This document shows positions 25,777 to 33,697 of a stretch of 64,000 nucleotides of DNA, piece after piece. The notes beneath the pieces are model-generated. The model was not told the origin of the DNA, ran no database searches, and saw only the letters and a list, made by a program, of their open reading frames with translations. Numbering within the stretch: position 1 is the stretch's first letter; every line of letters starts with the position of its first letter. The DNA is from Piscinibacter sp047600445 (lineage in GTDB: Bacteria; Pseudomonadota; Gammaproteobacteria; Burkholderiales; Burkholderiaceae_C), in contig NZ_JASGKT010000002.1 of NCBI RefSeq assembly GCF_047600445.1, forward strand, positions 1,860,001 to 1,924,000. Direction: 5' to 3'. A program made the translations under genes and the position numbers.

Positions 25777-26988
25777 ATGACCATCCACCTGCCCACCCTG
25801 CTCGTCGTCTGCGTCGTCGCCGTGGCCGCTTCGGCCGGCGTGATGACGCTGTACGCCGCCACGCAGCGCACCTACCGCGGCTTCGGCTGGTGGATCGCGG
25901 CGCAGTGGCTGCTGGCGCTGGGCTGCCTGGTGCAGATGTTCCGCGACAGCGCGCCCGAACTGCTGCCGCTGGCCAACCTGCTGCTGCTGCAATGGCCGGT
26001 GGTGGTGCTCGGCGGCATGCGCCGCTTCAGCGCGCGCCACCCCAGCCGCGTTCCGCCGGTGGTCGACGCGCTGATGCTCGGCGGCGCCTGGATGCTCTGG
26101 CTGGTCGTCTGGGCCTCGGGCGGCTCGCTGGCCTCGCGCGTCGCGGCGTATTCGGGCGCCGTTTGCGCGCTGCACCTGTACAGCGCGGCGCTGGTGTGGC
26201 AGATGGCCGAGACACGCGGCAGCGCCGCCACGCGCATGCTGGTGGGCGTGGACCTCATGGCCGCGCTGCTGCACGCGCTGCGCGCCTCGGCGGCGCTGGC
26301 CGCGCCGACGGCGCCGGCCACCGGACTGGTGACCGAGGCCCTGCTGCTGGGCAGCGCGCTGGTGATCGTGGTGTCGGCGCTGGTGATGGTCTACCTCGCG
26401 CTGATGCTCACCGGCGAGCGCAGCGAATCGCAGTTGCGCGAAATCCACCGCCAGTTGCGCGTGCTGGCCGACATCGACCTGCTGACGCGCGTGCCGAATC
26501 GGCGCCACTTCCACGAACTGGCCGCGCAGGCGCTGGCCGAGGGCGTGGAGCAGCCCTGCACGCTGATGATGCTCGACATCGACCACTTCAAGCGCATCAA
26601 CGACCTGCACGGCCACGCCGCCGGCGACGAGGCGCTGCGCGAAGTCGGCCGCTGCATGCACGACGCGCTGCGCCGGCAGGACATCGCCGGCCGCCTGGGC
26701 GGCGACGAGTTCGCGGTGCTGCTGCCGGCCGCGGCGGTGGACGACGCGCTGGCCGTCGCCGGCCGCATCGTCGAACGGCTCGCGCAATGCCGCGCCGAAC
26801 CGCTCGGCCTGAGCATCGGCGTCGTGCAGTTGCAACCCGGCGAGCCGCTCGACGAGGCGCTGCGCCGCGCCGACCAGGCGCTCTACGAAGCCAAGCGCCA
26901 GGGCCGCGGCTGCGCCGTGCCGGCCTTCGGCGCCGAGAGCAAGCCGGTGTTCGGCGAGAGTCGCCCGCTCGGCCTGTCGCCGCTGTGA
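25777..26988 (+). CDS. Membrane-anchored GGDEF diguanylate cyclase
   Basis: A 403-residue enzyme that would make cyclic di-GMP. About seven membrane helices fill residues 5-212, followed by a short coiled linker and a GGDEF domain from about 228. The active site GGDEF (308-312) is intact, as are DIDHFKRINDLHGHAAGDEALR and TRVPNRRHF. An inhibitory I-site R299-x-x-D302 lies five residues before GGDEF, so product inhibition is likely. An in-frame ATG at 25765 is an alternative start; 25777 puts the N-terminus right at the first helix. No EAL domain. The input signal is unknown. Confidence 0.92.
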   Translation: MTIHLPTLLVVCVVAVAASAGVMTLYAATQRTYRGFGWWIAAQWLLALGCLVQMFRDSAPELLPLANLLLLQWPVVVLGGMRRFSARHPSRVPPVVDALMLGGAWMLWLVVWASGGSLASRVAAYSGAVCALHLYSAALVWQMAETRGSAATRMLVGVDLMAALLHALRASAALAAPTAPATGLVTEALLLGSALVIVVSALVMVYLALMLTGERSESQLREIHRQLRVLADIDLLTRVPNRRHFHELAAQALAEGVEQPCTLMMLDIDHFKRINDLHGHAAGDEALREVGRCMHDALRRQDIAGRLGGDEFAVLLPAAAVDDALAVAGRIVERLAQCRAEPLGLSIGVVQLQPGEPLDEALRRADQALYEAKRQGRGCAVPAFGAESKPVFGESRPLGLSPL

Positions 26989-27121
26989 ACCCGCGCTGAG
27001 CCAGGCCCCGCCGCGGGGCGGATAGACTGGCGCATGCCCGAAGAATACGGAACAGCCTCGCCGCAACGGCCTCGCGTCACGGCGCGCGCGGCCCGGGCCT
27101 GACGCGCGCGACGGAGCCGAC

Positions 27122-28801
27122 TTGATCCACCTGCTCAACCTGCTCGCCGCCATCGCCCTGCTGGTGTGGAGCACGCACCTCGTGCGCACCGGCATGCTGC
27201 GCGCCGCCGGCGAGAACCTGCGCGGCATCCTCGGGCGCAGCTTCAGCAACCGCCTGTCGGCGCTGCTGGCCGGCTGGGGCGTGACCAGCCTGGTGCAGTC
27301 GGCCACCGCCACCTGCCTGATCGTCGCCAGCTTCGTCGGCAAGGGGCTGGTGGGCGCCGCGCCGGCGCTGGCGGTGATGCTGGGCGCCGACGTCGGCAGC
27401 GCGATGATGGCGGTGGTGTTCTCGCTCGACCTGTCGTGGCTGTCGCCGCTGCTGATCTTCGCCGGCGTGGTGATGTTCACGACGCGCCAGAACAGCGGCG
27501 TCGGGCGCGTCGGCCGGGTGCTGATCGGCCTCGGGCTGATCACGCTGGCGCTGCAGCTGATCGTCGAGGCGACCACGCCGCTGACGCAGTCGCCCGCGGT
27601 GCGCACGCTGCTCACCTCGCTGCCCAGCGACGTGCCGCTGGACATCGTGGTCGGCGCGGCCCTGACGGTGCTGTCGTACTCCAGCCTCGCCATCGTGCTG
27701 CTGACCGCGACGCTGGCCGCCTCGGGCATCGTGCCGGTGACGGTGGCGCTCGGGCTGGTGATCGGCGCCAACCTCGGCAGCGGCTTCCTCGCGCTGCTGG
27801 CCACCGGCGGCGCCACGCCGCAGGTGCGCCGCCTGCCGCTGGGCAACCTGATCTTCAAGGCCCTGGGCGCGGCCATCGCGATCCCGCTGCTGCCGCAGGC
27901 GCACGTGTGGCTGCAGCTCAGCGGCGGCTCGGTGCACGAGCAGGTGGTGTGGTTCCACCTCGGCTTCAACCTGATGCTGGCGCTGCTGTTCATCAGCTTC
28001 ACCGGCATGGTGGGCCGGCTGGTCGAGCGGCTGCTGCCCGAGCCGCGCGCGGGCGCCAGCACCGACCGGCCGCGCCACCTCGACCCCTCGGCGCTGCAGA
28101 CGCCCTCGCTGGCGATCAGTTGCGCGGCGCGCGAGGCGCTGCACCAGGCCGACGTGGTGGAGACGATGATGCGCGGCATCCTGCCGGTGATCCGCCACAA
28201 CGACCTCGAGCTCGCCGAGCAGTTGCGCAAGATGGACGACACCGTCGACGAGCTGTACTCGGCGATCAAGTTCTACCTGACGCAGATCTCGCGCGAGGCG
28301 CTGTCCGAGCGCGAGAGCCGGCGCTGGACCGACATCCTCTCGTTCACGATCAACATGGAGCAGATCGGCGACGTGATCGAGCGCGTGCTGCAGGACGTGG
28401 AGGACAAGAAGATCCGCAAGAACCGCAGCTTCTCCGAGGCCGGCCTGGCCGAGATCAGCCACCTGCACGAGCGGCTGCTGGCCAACCTGCGCCTGGGCAT
28501 GAGCGTGTTCCTCGACGGCCACGTGCGCGACGCCAAGAAGCTGCTGGAGGAGAAGGCGCGCTTCCGCGACCTGGAGCGCGAGTACGCCGCCAGCCACATC
28601 GCGCGGCTGCAGGACAACACCGCGCAGAGCATCGAGACCAGCTCGCTGCACCTCGACCTGATCAGCGACCTCAAGCGCATCAACTCGCACATCTGCTCGA
28701 TCGCCTACCCCATCCTCGACTCGGCCGGCGTGCTGACGCAGACGCGCATCCGCAACTCCCGGCTGGCCGACCTGCCGGACGACGCCCGGCAGGCGCGCTG
28801 A
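27122..28801 (+). CDS. Na/Pi cotransporter family protein with PhoU-like C-terminus
   Basis: A 559-residue membrane protein related to NptA/SLC34. The first about 320 residues have two inverted PNaS repeats, the first with the signature SLVQSATATCLIVASFVG and the second with VLSYSSLAIVLLTATLAASG. Residues about 350-540 are a soluble helical PhoU-like domain (LADIL-type helices with MEQIGDVIERVLQDVEDKK). The TTG at 27122 is the start that preserves the first helix (LLNLLAAIALLVWSTHLVRTGM). It would take up phosphate with sodium. The stop is four bases before the next ATG. Confidence 0.88.
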   Translation: MIHLLNLLAAIALLVWSTHLVRTGMLRAAGENLRGILGRSFSNRLSALLAGWGVTSLVQSATATCLIVASFVGKGLVGAAPALAVMLGADVGSAMMAVVFSLDLSWLSPLLIFAGVVMFTTRQNSGVGRVGRVLIGLGLITLALQLIVEATTPLTQSPAVRTLLTSLPSDVPLDIVVGAALTVLSYSSLAIVLLTATLAASGIVPVTVALGLVIGANLGSGFLALLATGGATPQVRRLPLGNLIFKALGAAIAIPLLPQAHVWLQLSGGSVHEQVVWFHLGFNLMLALLFISFTGMVGRLVERLLPEPRAGASTDRPRHLDPSALQTPSLAISCAAREALHQADVVETMMRGILPVIRHNDLELAEQLRKMDDTVDELYSAIKFYLTQISREALSERESRRWTDILSFTINMEQIGDVIERVLQDVEDKKIRKNRSFSEAGLAEISHLHERLLANLRLGMSVFLDGHVRDAKKLLEEKARFRDLEREYAASHIARLQDNTAQSIETSSLHLDLISDLKRINSHICSIAYPILDSAGVLTQTRIRNSRLADLPDDARQAR

Positions 28802-28805
28802 CGCG

Positions 28806-29666
28806 ATGGCGCTCGACGGCGCGGTGCTCGCCGCGGTGCTGCTCGGCGCGCTGCTGCACGCCTCGTGGAACGCACTCATCAAGAGCGGCAGCGACAAGTC
28901 GCTGGACACCGCGCTGATCCACGGCCTGGGCATCGTGGTGGCGCTGCCGCTGGTGGCCGCGACCGGGCTGCCGGCGCGCGCCTCCTGGCCCTTCCTCGGC
29001 GCGTCGATCGTGGTGCACCTGGGCTACTACCTCGCGCTGGTCGGCGCCTACAAACACGGCGACCTGGGGCTGACCTACCCGGTGATGCGCGGCCTCGCGC
29101 CGCCGCTGGTGGCGCTGGCCAGCGCGGCGGTGATCGGCGAGCGGCTCGGCGCCACCGCCTGGGCGGGCGTGCTGGCGGTGAGCCTCGGCGTGATCGCGAT
29201 CGGCCTGTCGCGCGGGATCGTCGGCGGCGGCCAGCGCGGCACCGCGCTGCGCTACGCGCTGGCCAACGCGGCGATCATCGCGCTGTACACCATCGTCGAC
29301 GGGCTGGGCGTGCGCGCCTCCGGCAACGCGCTGGCCTACGTGGCGACGCTGTTCGTCTTCGAGGGCATGCCCTACCTCGCGCTGGTGCTGTGGCGCCGGC
29401 GTGCGCGCATGCAGGCCACGCTGGCCCACGTGCGCGCGCGCTGGCCGCTGGCGCTGGCCGGCACGGCGGCTTCGTTCGGCTCCTACGCGATCGCGCTGTG
29501 GGCGATGACCAAGGCGCCGGTCGCGCTGGTGGCCGCGCTGCGCGAGACCTCGGTGCTGTTCGCCGCGCTGCTGGGCGCGCTGTGGCTCAAGGAAGGCTTC
29601 GGCGCGCTGCGCCTCGGCGGCACGGCGCTGGTGCTGGCCGGGGTGATGGCGCTGCGCCTGGCCTGA
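28806..29666 (+). CDS. EamA/DMT-superfamily transporter
   Basis: A 286-residue inner-membrane protein with ten helices in two EamA repeats. Seen are LLHASWNALIKSGSDKSLDT near the N-terminus, VGAYKHGDLGLTYPVMRGLAPPLVALASAAVIGERL and, in the second repeat, ALWAMTKAPVALVAALRETSVLFAALLGALWLKEGF. These are the positions where the family has its conserved Pro and Glu. It starts four bases after the Na/Pi gene and is probably co-transcribed with it. It is only distantly similar to the DMT protein at 14489. Substrate unknown. Confidence 0.87.
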   Translation: MALDGAVLAAVLLGALLHASWNALIKSGSDKSLDTALIHGLGIVVALPLVAATGLPARASWPFLGASIVVHLGYYLALVGAYKHGDLGLTYPVMRGLAPPLVALASAAVIGERLGATAWAGVLAVSLGVIAIGLSRGIVGGGQRGTALRYALANAAIIALYTIVDGLGVRASGNALAYVATLFVFEGMPYLALVLWRRRARMQATLAHVRARWPLALAGTAASFGSYAIALWAMTKAPVALVAALRETSVLFAALLGALWLKEGFGALRLGGTALVLAGVMALRLA

Positions 29667-29679
29667 ATCCGGCTCTGCC

Positions 29680-30462
29680 TCAGCGCGGCGCGGCGTCCAG
29701 CGCCAGCGCGTGCGCATGGATCAGCGCCGCTTCCAGCGTGTAGCGGCCGGCGGCGAGCCCTTCGCGCAGCGCCGCCGCATCGACGCAGGCGAAACCCGCC
29801 ACCTCGCCGTCGCGGTTCTCGGGCGCGAGGCGGCGCGGCACCACGGCCTGGAACAGCACCGCGCGCTCGACCATGTAGCCCTCGGCCACCGGTCGGCGGA
29901 CCTGCAAATGGCCGAGCGGCTGCACACCTTCGAGCTCGCGCAGGCGCAGGCCGGCTTCTTCCCAGGTCTCGCGTTCGAGCGTGGTCTGCACCGTCTCGCC
30001 GGCCGCCATCAGGCCGCCGACCAGCGTGTCCCACAGCCCGGGGTCGGTGGCCTTGTCGTGGGCGCGCTGCTGCACCCAGAAGCGGCCGTCGGGATGCCGG
30101 CCGACCAGGTGCACGGCCTGCGTGATCAGGCCCAGCGGACGCATCGCGGCACGCTCGATCGCGCCGTGCACGCGCCCCTCGGCGTCGATCACCGGCAGCA
30201 GCTCGTCGCGCCAGCGGCCGGCCAGGCCGTGCTCGCGCAGCCAGGCCGCCAGCTCGGCCAGCGTCTCGTCGTCGCGCGAGCCGATCTGCCAGGCGCCCGC
30301 CTCGCGGCGCAGCGGCAGGCCGTCGCCCTGCATGCGCTCGCCCAGCGCGGCTTCGATCGAGCCGATCTCGGCCGCGCCCCAGCACAGCGGCTCGCGCGCC
30401 TGTAGCGGCGGCTGCGCGGCGCGGCGGCGCAGCTCGGCCAGCCAGGGTGCGTCGTCGCTCAT
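29680..30462 (-). CDS. NUDIX hydrolase with N-terminal DUF4743-like domain
   Basis: A 260-residue protein. The N-terminal about 110 residues (LCWGAAEIGSIEAALGERM; LRREAGAWQIGSRDDETLAELAAWLREHGLAGRWRDELLPV) resemble DUF4743. The NUDIX domain follows with GGLMAAGETVQTTLERETWEEAGL, matching the box G-x5-E-x7-R-E-x2-E-E-x-G, so metal binding is intact. The closest known activities are thiamine-diphosphate or nucleoside-diphosphate-linked hydrolases, and the substrate is not certain. It is the last gene of the smc-zipA-ligA group and overlaps the start region of ligA's stop by four bases. Confidence 0.88.
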   Translation of the reverse strand: MSDDAPWLAELRRRAAQPPLQAREPLCWGAAEIGSIEAALGERMQGDGLPLRREAGAWQIGSRDDETLAELAAWLREHGLAGRWRDELLPVIDAEGRVHGAIERAAMRPLGLITQAVHLVGRHPDGRFWVQQRAHDKATDPGLWDTLVGGLMAAGETVQTTLERETWEEAGLRLRELEGVQPLGHLQVRRPVAEGYMVERAVLFQAVVPRRLAPENRDGEVAGFACVDAAALREGLAAGRYTLEAALIHAHALALDAAPR

Positions 30463-32507
30463 GCTGCCTCGCCGGCCAGCAGCGCGCGCAGCCCGGCCTC
30501 GTCGAGCACCGCCACGCCCAGCTCGCGCGCCTTGTCGAGCTTGCTGCCGGCTTCCTCGCCGGCGATCACGAAGTGCGTCTTCTTCGACACCGAGCCGCTG
30601 ACCTTGCCGCCCGCCGCCTCGATCAGTTCCTTGGCCTCGTCGCGCGACAGCGAGGGCAGCGTGCCGGTCAGCACCAGCGTCTTGCCCAGCAGCGGCCGCG
30701 GCGTGGTGTCGGCGCTGCCGTCGTGCTCGTCCCAGCGGATGCCGGCGGCGCGAAGCTGCTCGACCACCTCGCGGTTGTGCGGTTGCTCGAAGAAGGCGCG
30801 GATGCTCTGCGCGACGACCGGGCCGACGTCGTTCACCTCGAGCAACTGCTCGACGCTCGCGTCCATGACGCGGTCCAGGCCGCCGAAGTGCTTGGCCAGG
30901 TCCTTCGCCGTCGCCTCGCCGACCTGGCGGATGCCCAGGGCGTAGAGAAAGCGCGCCAGCGTCGTGTGCCTGCTCCTGGCCAGCGCCGCGACCAGGTTGG
31001 CCGCGCTCTTGTCGGCCATGCGCTCCAGCGCCGCCAGCTTGGCCACGCCCAGCGTGTACAGCTCGGGCAGCGTGCGGATCAGGCCGCCATCGACGAGCTG
31101 GTCGACCAGCTTGTCGCCCAGCCCCTCGATGTCCATCGCGCGCCGGCCGGCGAAGTGCAGCAGCGCCTGCTTGCGCTGCGCGGCGCAGAACAGGCCCCCG
31201 CTGCAGCGGTGGTCGATGCCGCCCTTCTCGCGCAGCACGCGGCTGCCGCACACCGGGCATTCGCGCGGCATGCGGAAGTTGGGCACGTAGGCCGGGCGCT
31301 CGCCCGGCACGCGGCCGACGACTTCGGGAATCACGTCGCCGGCGCGCCGCACGATCACCGTGTCGCCGACGCGCACGCCCTTGCGGCGCAGTTCGAAGAG
31401 GTTGTGCAGCGTCGCGTTGCTGACCGTGGTGCCGCCGACGAACACCGGCTCGAGCTTGGCCACCGGCGTCAGCTTGCCGGTGCGGCCGACCTGGACCTCG
31501 ATGCCGCGCAACAGCGTCATCTGCTCCTGCGCCGGGTACTTGTGCGCCACCGCCCAGCGCGGCTCGCGCGAGACGAAGCCGAGGCGCTTCTGCAGCTCGA
31601 CCTCGTTGACCTTGTAGACCACGCCGTCGATGTCGAAGGGCAAGGCGTCGCGCCGCGCGGCGATGCGCTGGTGGAAGGCGACCAGGCCCTCGGCGCCTTG
31701 CACCACCGCGCGCTCGGCGTTGACGGGCAGGCCGAAGGCGGCGATCGCGTCGAGCGTCGCGCCGTGCGTGGCCGGCTGCGCCCAGCCGCGCAGCTCGCCC
31801 AGGCCGTAGGCGTAGAAGCTCAGCTTCTTGTCGGCCAGCGCGCGGCTGTCGAGCTGGCGCACCGCGCCGGCGGCGGTGTTGCGCGGGTTGATGAAGGTCT
31901 TGCCGCCCTTCTCGCGCTGGCGTTCGTTGAGGCGCTCGAAGTCGTCGCGCCGCATGTAGACCTCGCCGCGGATCTCGATCAGCGGCGGCAGCTCGTCGTC
32001 CCGGCCGATCAGTCGCAGCGGGATCTGGCCGATCGTGCGGATGTTGTGCGTCACGTCCTCGCCGGTCTCGCCGTCGCCGCGCGTCGCGGCCTGCACCAGC
32101 ACGCCCGACTCGTAGCGCAGGTTGATCGCCAGGCCGTCGAACTTCAGCTCGGCGGCGTATTCCACCGGCGCATCGGCCTCGCCCAGGCCCAGTTCGCGGC
32201 GCACGCGCGCATCGAAGGCCAGCGCGCCGCCGGCGCTGGTGTCGGTCTCGGTGCGGATCGACAGCATGGGCACCGCGTGCTTCACCGGCACCAGGCCGGG
32301 CAGCACCTGGCCGATCACGCGCTGCGTGGGCGAATCGGGGCTCAGCAGTTCGGGGTGCGCGGCCTCGATCGCCTGCAACTCCTGGAACAGCCGGTCGTAC
32401 TCGGCGTCGGGAATCTCCGGCGCGTCGAGCACGTAGTAGCGGTGCGCGTGGTGGTTCAGCGTGGCGCGCAGCTCGGCGGCGCGCGCGGCGGGGTCCGGGG
32501 AACTCAT
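30459..32507 (-). CDS. ligA: NAD-dependent DNA ligase LigA
   Basis: A 682-residue replication ligase. In order: the Ia/adenylation domain with the nucleophile Lys in AAELKFDGLAINLRYESG, EIRGEVYMRRDDFERLN, KTFINPRNTAAGAVRQLD, the OB fold (VAVGRTGKLTPVAKLEPV-type segment), the Cys4 zinc finger CPVCGSRVLREKGGIDHRCSGGLFC-like region, HhH repeats (DIEGLGDKLVDQLVDGGLI; LYALGIRQVGEATAKDLAKHF), and a C-terminal BRCT domain (GKTLVLTGTLPSLSRDEAKELIEAAGGKVSGSVSKKT). Full length and intact. Overlaps the NUDIX gene by four bases (ATGA). Confidence 0.98.
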   Translation of the reverse strand: MSSPDPAARAAELRATLNHHAHRYYVLDAPEIPDAEYDRLFQELQAIEAAHPELLSPDSPTQRVIGQVLPGLVPVKHAVPMLSIRTETDTSAGGALAFDARVRRELGLGEADAPVEYAAELKFDGLAINLRYESGVLVQAATRGDGETGEDVTHNIRTIGQIPLRLIGRDDELPPLIEIRGEVYMRRDDFERLNERQREKGGKTFINPRNTAAGAVRQLDSRALADKKLSFYAYGLGELRGWAQPATHGATLDAIAAFGLPVNAERAVVQGAEGLVAFHQRIAARRDALPFDIDGVVYKVNEVELQKRLGFVSREPRWAVAHKYPAQEQMTLLRGIEVQVGRTGKLTPVAKLEPVFVGGTTVSNATLHNLFELRRKGVRVGDTVIVRRAGDVIPEVVGRVPGERPAYVPNFRMPRECPVCGSRVLREKGGIDHRCSGGLFCAAQRKQALLHFAGRRAMDIEGLGDKLVDQLVDGGLIRTLPELYTLGVAKLAALERMADKSAANLVAALARSRHTTLARFLYALGIRQVGEATAKDLAKHFGGLDRVMDASVEQLLEVNDVGPVVAQSIRAFFEQPHNREVVEQLRAAGIRWDEHDGSADTTPRPLLGKTLVLTGTLPSLSRDEAKELIEAAGGKVSGSVSKKTHFVIAGEEAGSKLDKARELGVAVLDEAGLRALLAGEAA

Positions 32508-32542
32508 GCGACGATTGTCGGGCAGCAGTGCGTCGCGGGCAT

Positions 32543-32615
32543 CCCGTTCGGGCCGAGCTTGTCGAAGCCCCCAAGTGCACCTCGCCGGCCCTTCGACAGG
32601 CTCAGGGCGAGCGGG
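32543..32615. repeat. Inverted pair of REP-type extragenic palindromes
   Basis: Between ligA and zipA two related units face each other: 32543-32570 begins cccgttcgggccgagcttgt, and 32587-32615 contains cttcgacaggctcagggcga. Read in opposite directions both follow the widespread pattern CCGTTCG-CCTGAGCYTGTCGAAG. The arms can pair with each other into one long hairpin. Such units are spread by RAYT-type transposases in other proteobacteria; none is in this window. Confidence 0.75.
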
Positions 32616-32628
32616 AAAAGGATTCGAA

Positions 32629-33684
32629 TCAGTTGAACAGCCGCCGGGCCGCCGCCGAGCCGGCCGGCAGGCCGCGCGCTTCCAGCGCGTCGTACAGCGT
32701 CTTCAGCTCGCTGCCGATGATGTCGAAGCTCTCGGGCGCCAGCGCGTTGCCGTTGTCGTCGACGATGGCCGCGTCCATGCCCAGCGAAAGCGCCTGCGCG
32801 CTGGCCTGCCAGGCGACGAAGGGCTCGCCGGAAGGGTCGGTCTGCGGCACGTCGAAGGCCAGCGTCACGTCGCGCAGCGCGGCCTGGTTGGGGTCGTCGG
32901 CCAGCGCGGCCTGCGAGTCGAAGGCCAGCGTCAGCACCGGCGGCGCGCCCTCTTCCGCGCCCGGCAGCACCAGCCGCCCCGGCACCATGCCGGGCACGAA
33001 GCCATGCCGCGCCGCATGCTGCTGGATGAAGCCGACGCTCCACGCCACCGAGCGCGAGCGCAGGTGCACCGCGAGCTGCGCGTCATGCTCGCCGGCGAAG
33101 GTGTCCAGTTCGCGGGCGCGCGCCACGACCTCCAGCATGTCGGGGAAATCGGCCATCGCGCCGATGTCTTCGGCGAAGGCCTCGACCTTCTGCACGAACT
33201 CGGAGTACTCGATCTCGTTGAGCGCGCCGCCGCGGTTGGCGAGCTGCACGCCGGCCTGGAACTCGCCGTAGCGCTGGCCGGCGGCGGGCGGCTCCCACTC
33301 CTTGCTCAGCGCGTTCAGGCCTTCGATGAAAAAGGGCTTGCTGCCGGCGCGGTGCGTCGTCGGCAGGTGCGTGAGCGCCATCTCGCCGCTGATCTGCACC
33401 TCGACCGACAGCGTGGCGATGGCGTCGATCAGCGCGTCCAGGCGCGGCTGGCTGCGGCGCGCCGGGCGCAGCTCGGGCGGCGGCATGCCGGCCTCGGCGC
33501 CCGCCGCCGGCGCGTCGAAGCTCGGCTCGATGCCCTCGCCGGCCAGCCCCGGCTCGCGCGCCGCTTCCGCCTGGGGCGGCAGAACGCGCCGCGGCCGGGC
33601 GCGGCGCGCCTGCCACCACAGGTGCCCCGCCATCGCGGCCAGCACCGCCGCACCGAACAGGGCCAAGGCGACGGTCAGACTCAT
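32629..33684 (-). CDS. zipA: Cell division protein ZipA homologue
   Basis: A 351-residue division protein with one N-terminal membrane helix (LTVALALFGAAVLAAMAGHLWW), a Pro/Ala-rich linker to about residue 80, and a C-terminal ZipA FtsZ-binding domain (LDALIDAIATLSVEVQISGEMAL at the start; FIQQHAARHGFVPGMVPGRLVLPG; FDIIGSELKTLYDALEARGLPAGS at the end). It would tether FtsZ to the membrane. Position between smc and ligA is the standard betaproteobacterial order. The sequence is divergent from E. coli ZipA, as is usual in this group. It starts 13 bases after smc. Confidence 0.85.
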   Translation of the reverse strand: MSLTVALALFGAAVLAAMAGHLWWQARRARPRRVLPPQAEAAREPGLAGEGIEPSFDAPAAGAEAGMPPPELRPARRSQPRLDALIDAIATLSVEVQISGEMALTHLPTTHRAGSKPFFIEGLNALSKEWEPPAAGQRYGEFQAGVQLANRGGALNEIEYSEFVQKVEAFAEDIGAMADFPDMLEVVARARELDTFAGEHDAQLAVHLRSRSVAWSVGFIQQHAARHGFVPGMVPGRLVLPGAEEGAPPVLTLAFDSQAALADDPNQAALRDVTLAFDVPQTDPSGEPFVAWQASAQALSLGMDAAIVDDNGNALAPESFDIIGSELKTLYDALEARGLPAGSAAARRLFN

Positions 33685-33697
33685 GCGCGCTTCCTCG

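Noticed and set aside
27004..27020. GC hairpin between the diguanylate cyclase and the Na/Pi gene as a terminator
   Set aside because: The stem GCCCCG-CCG-CGGGGC is short and has no T run; common by chance at this GC.
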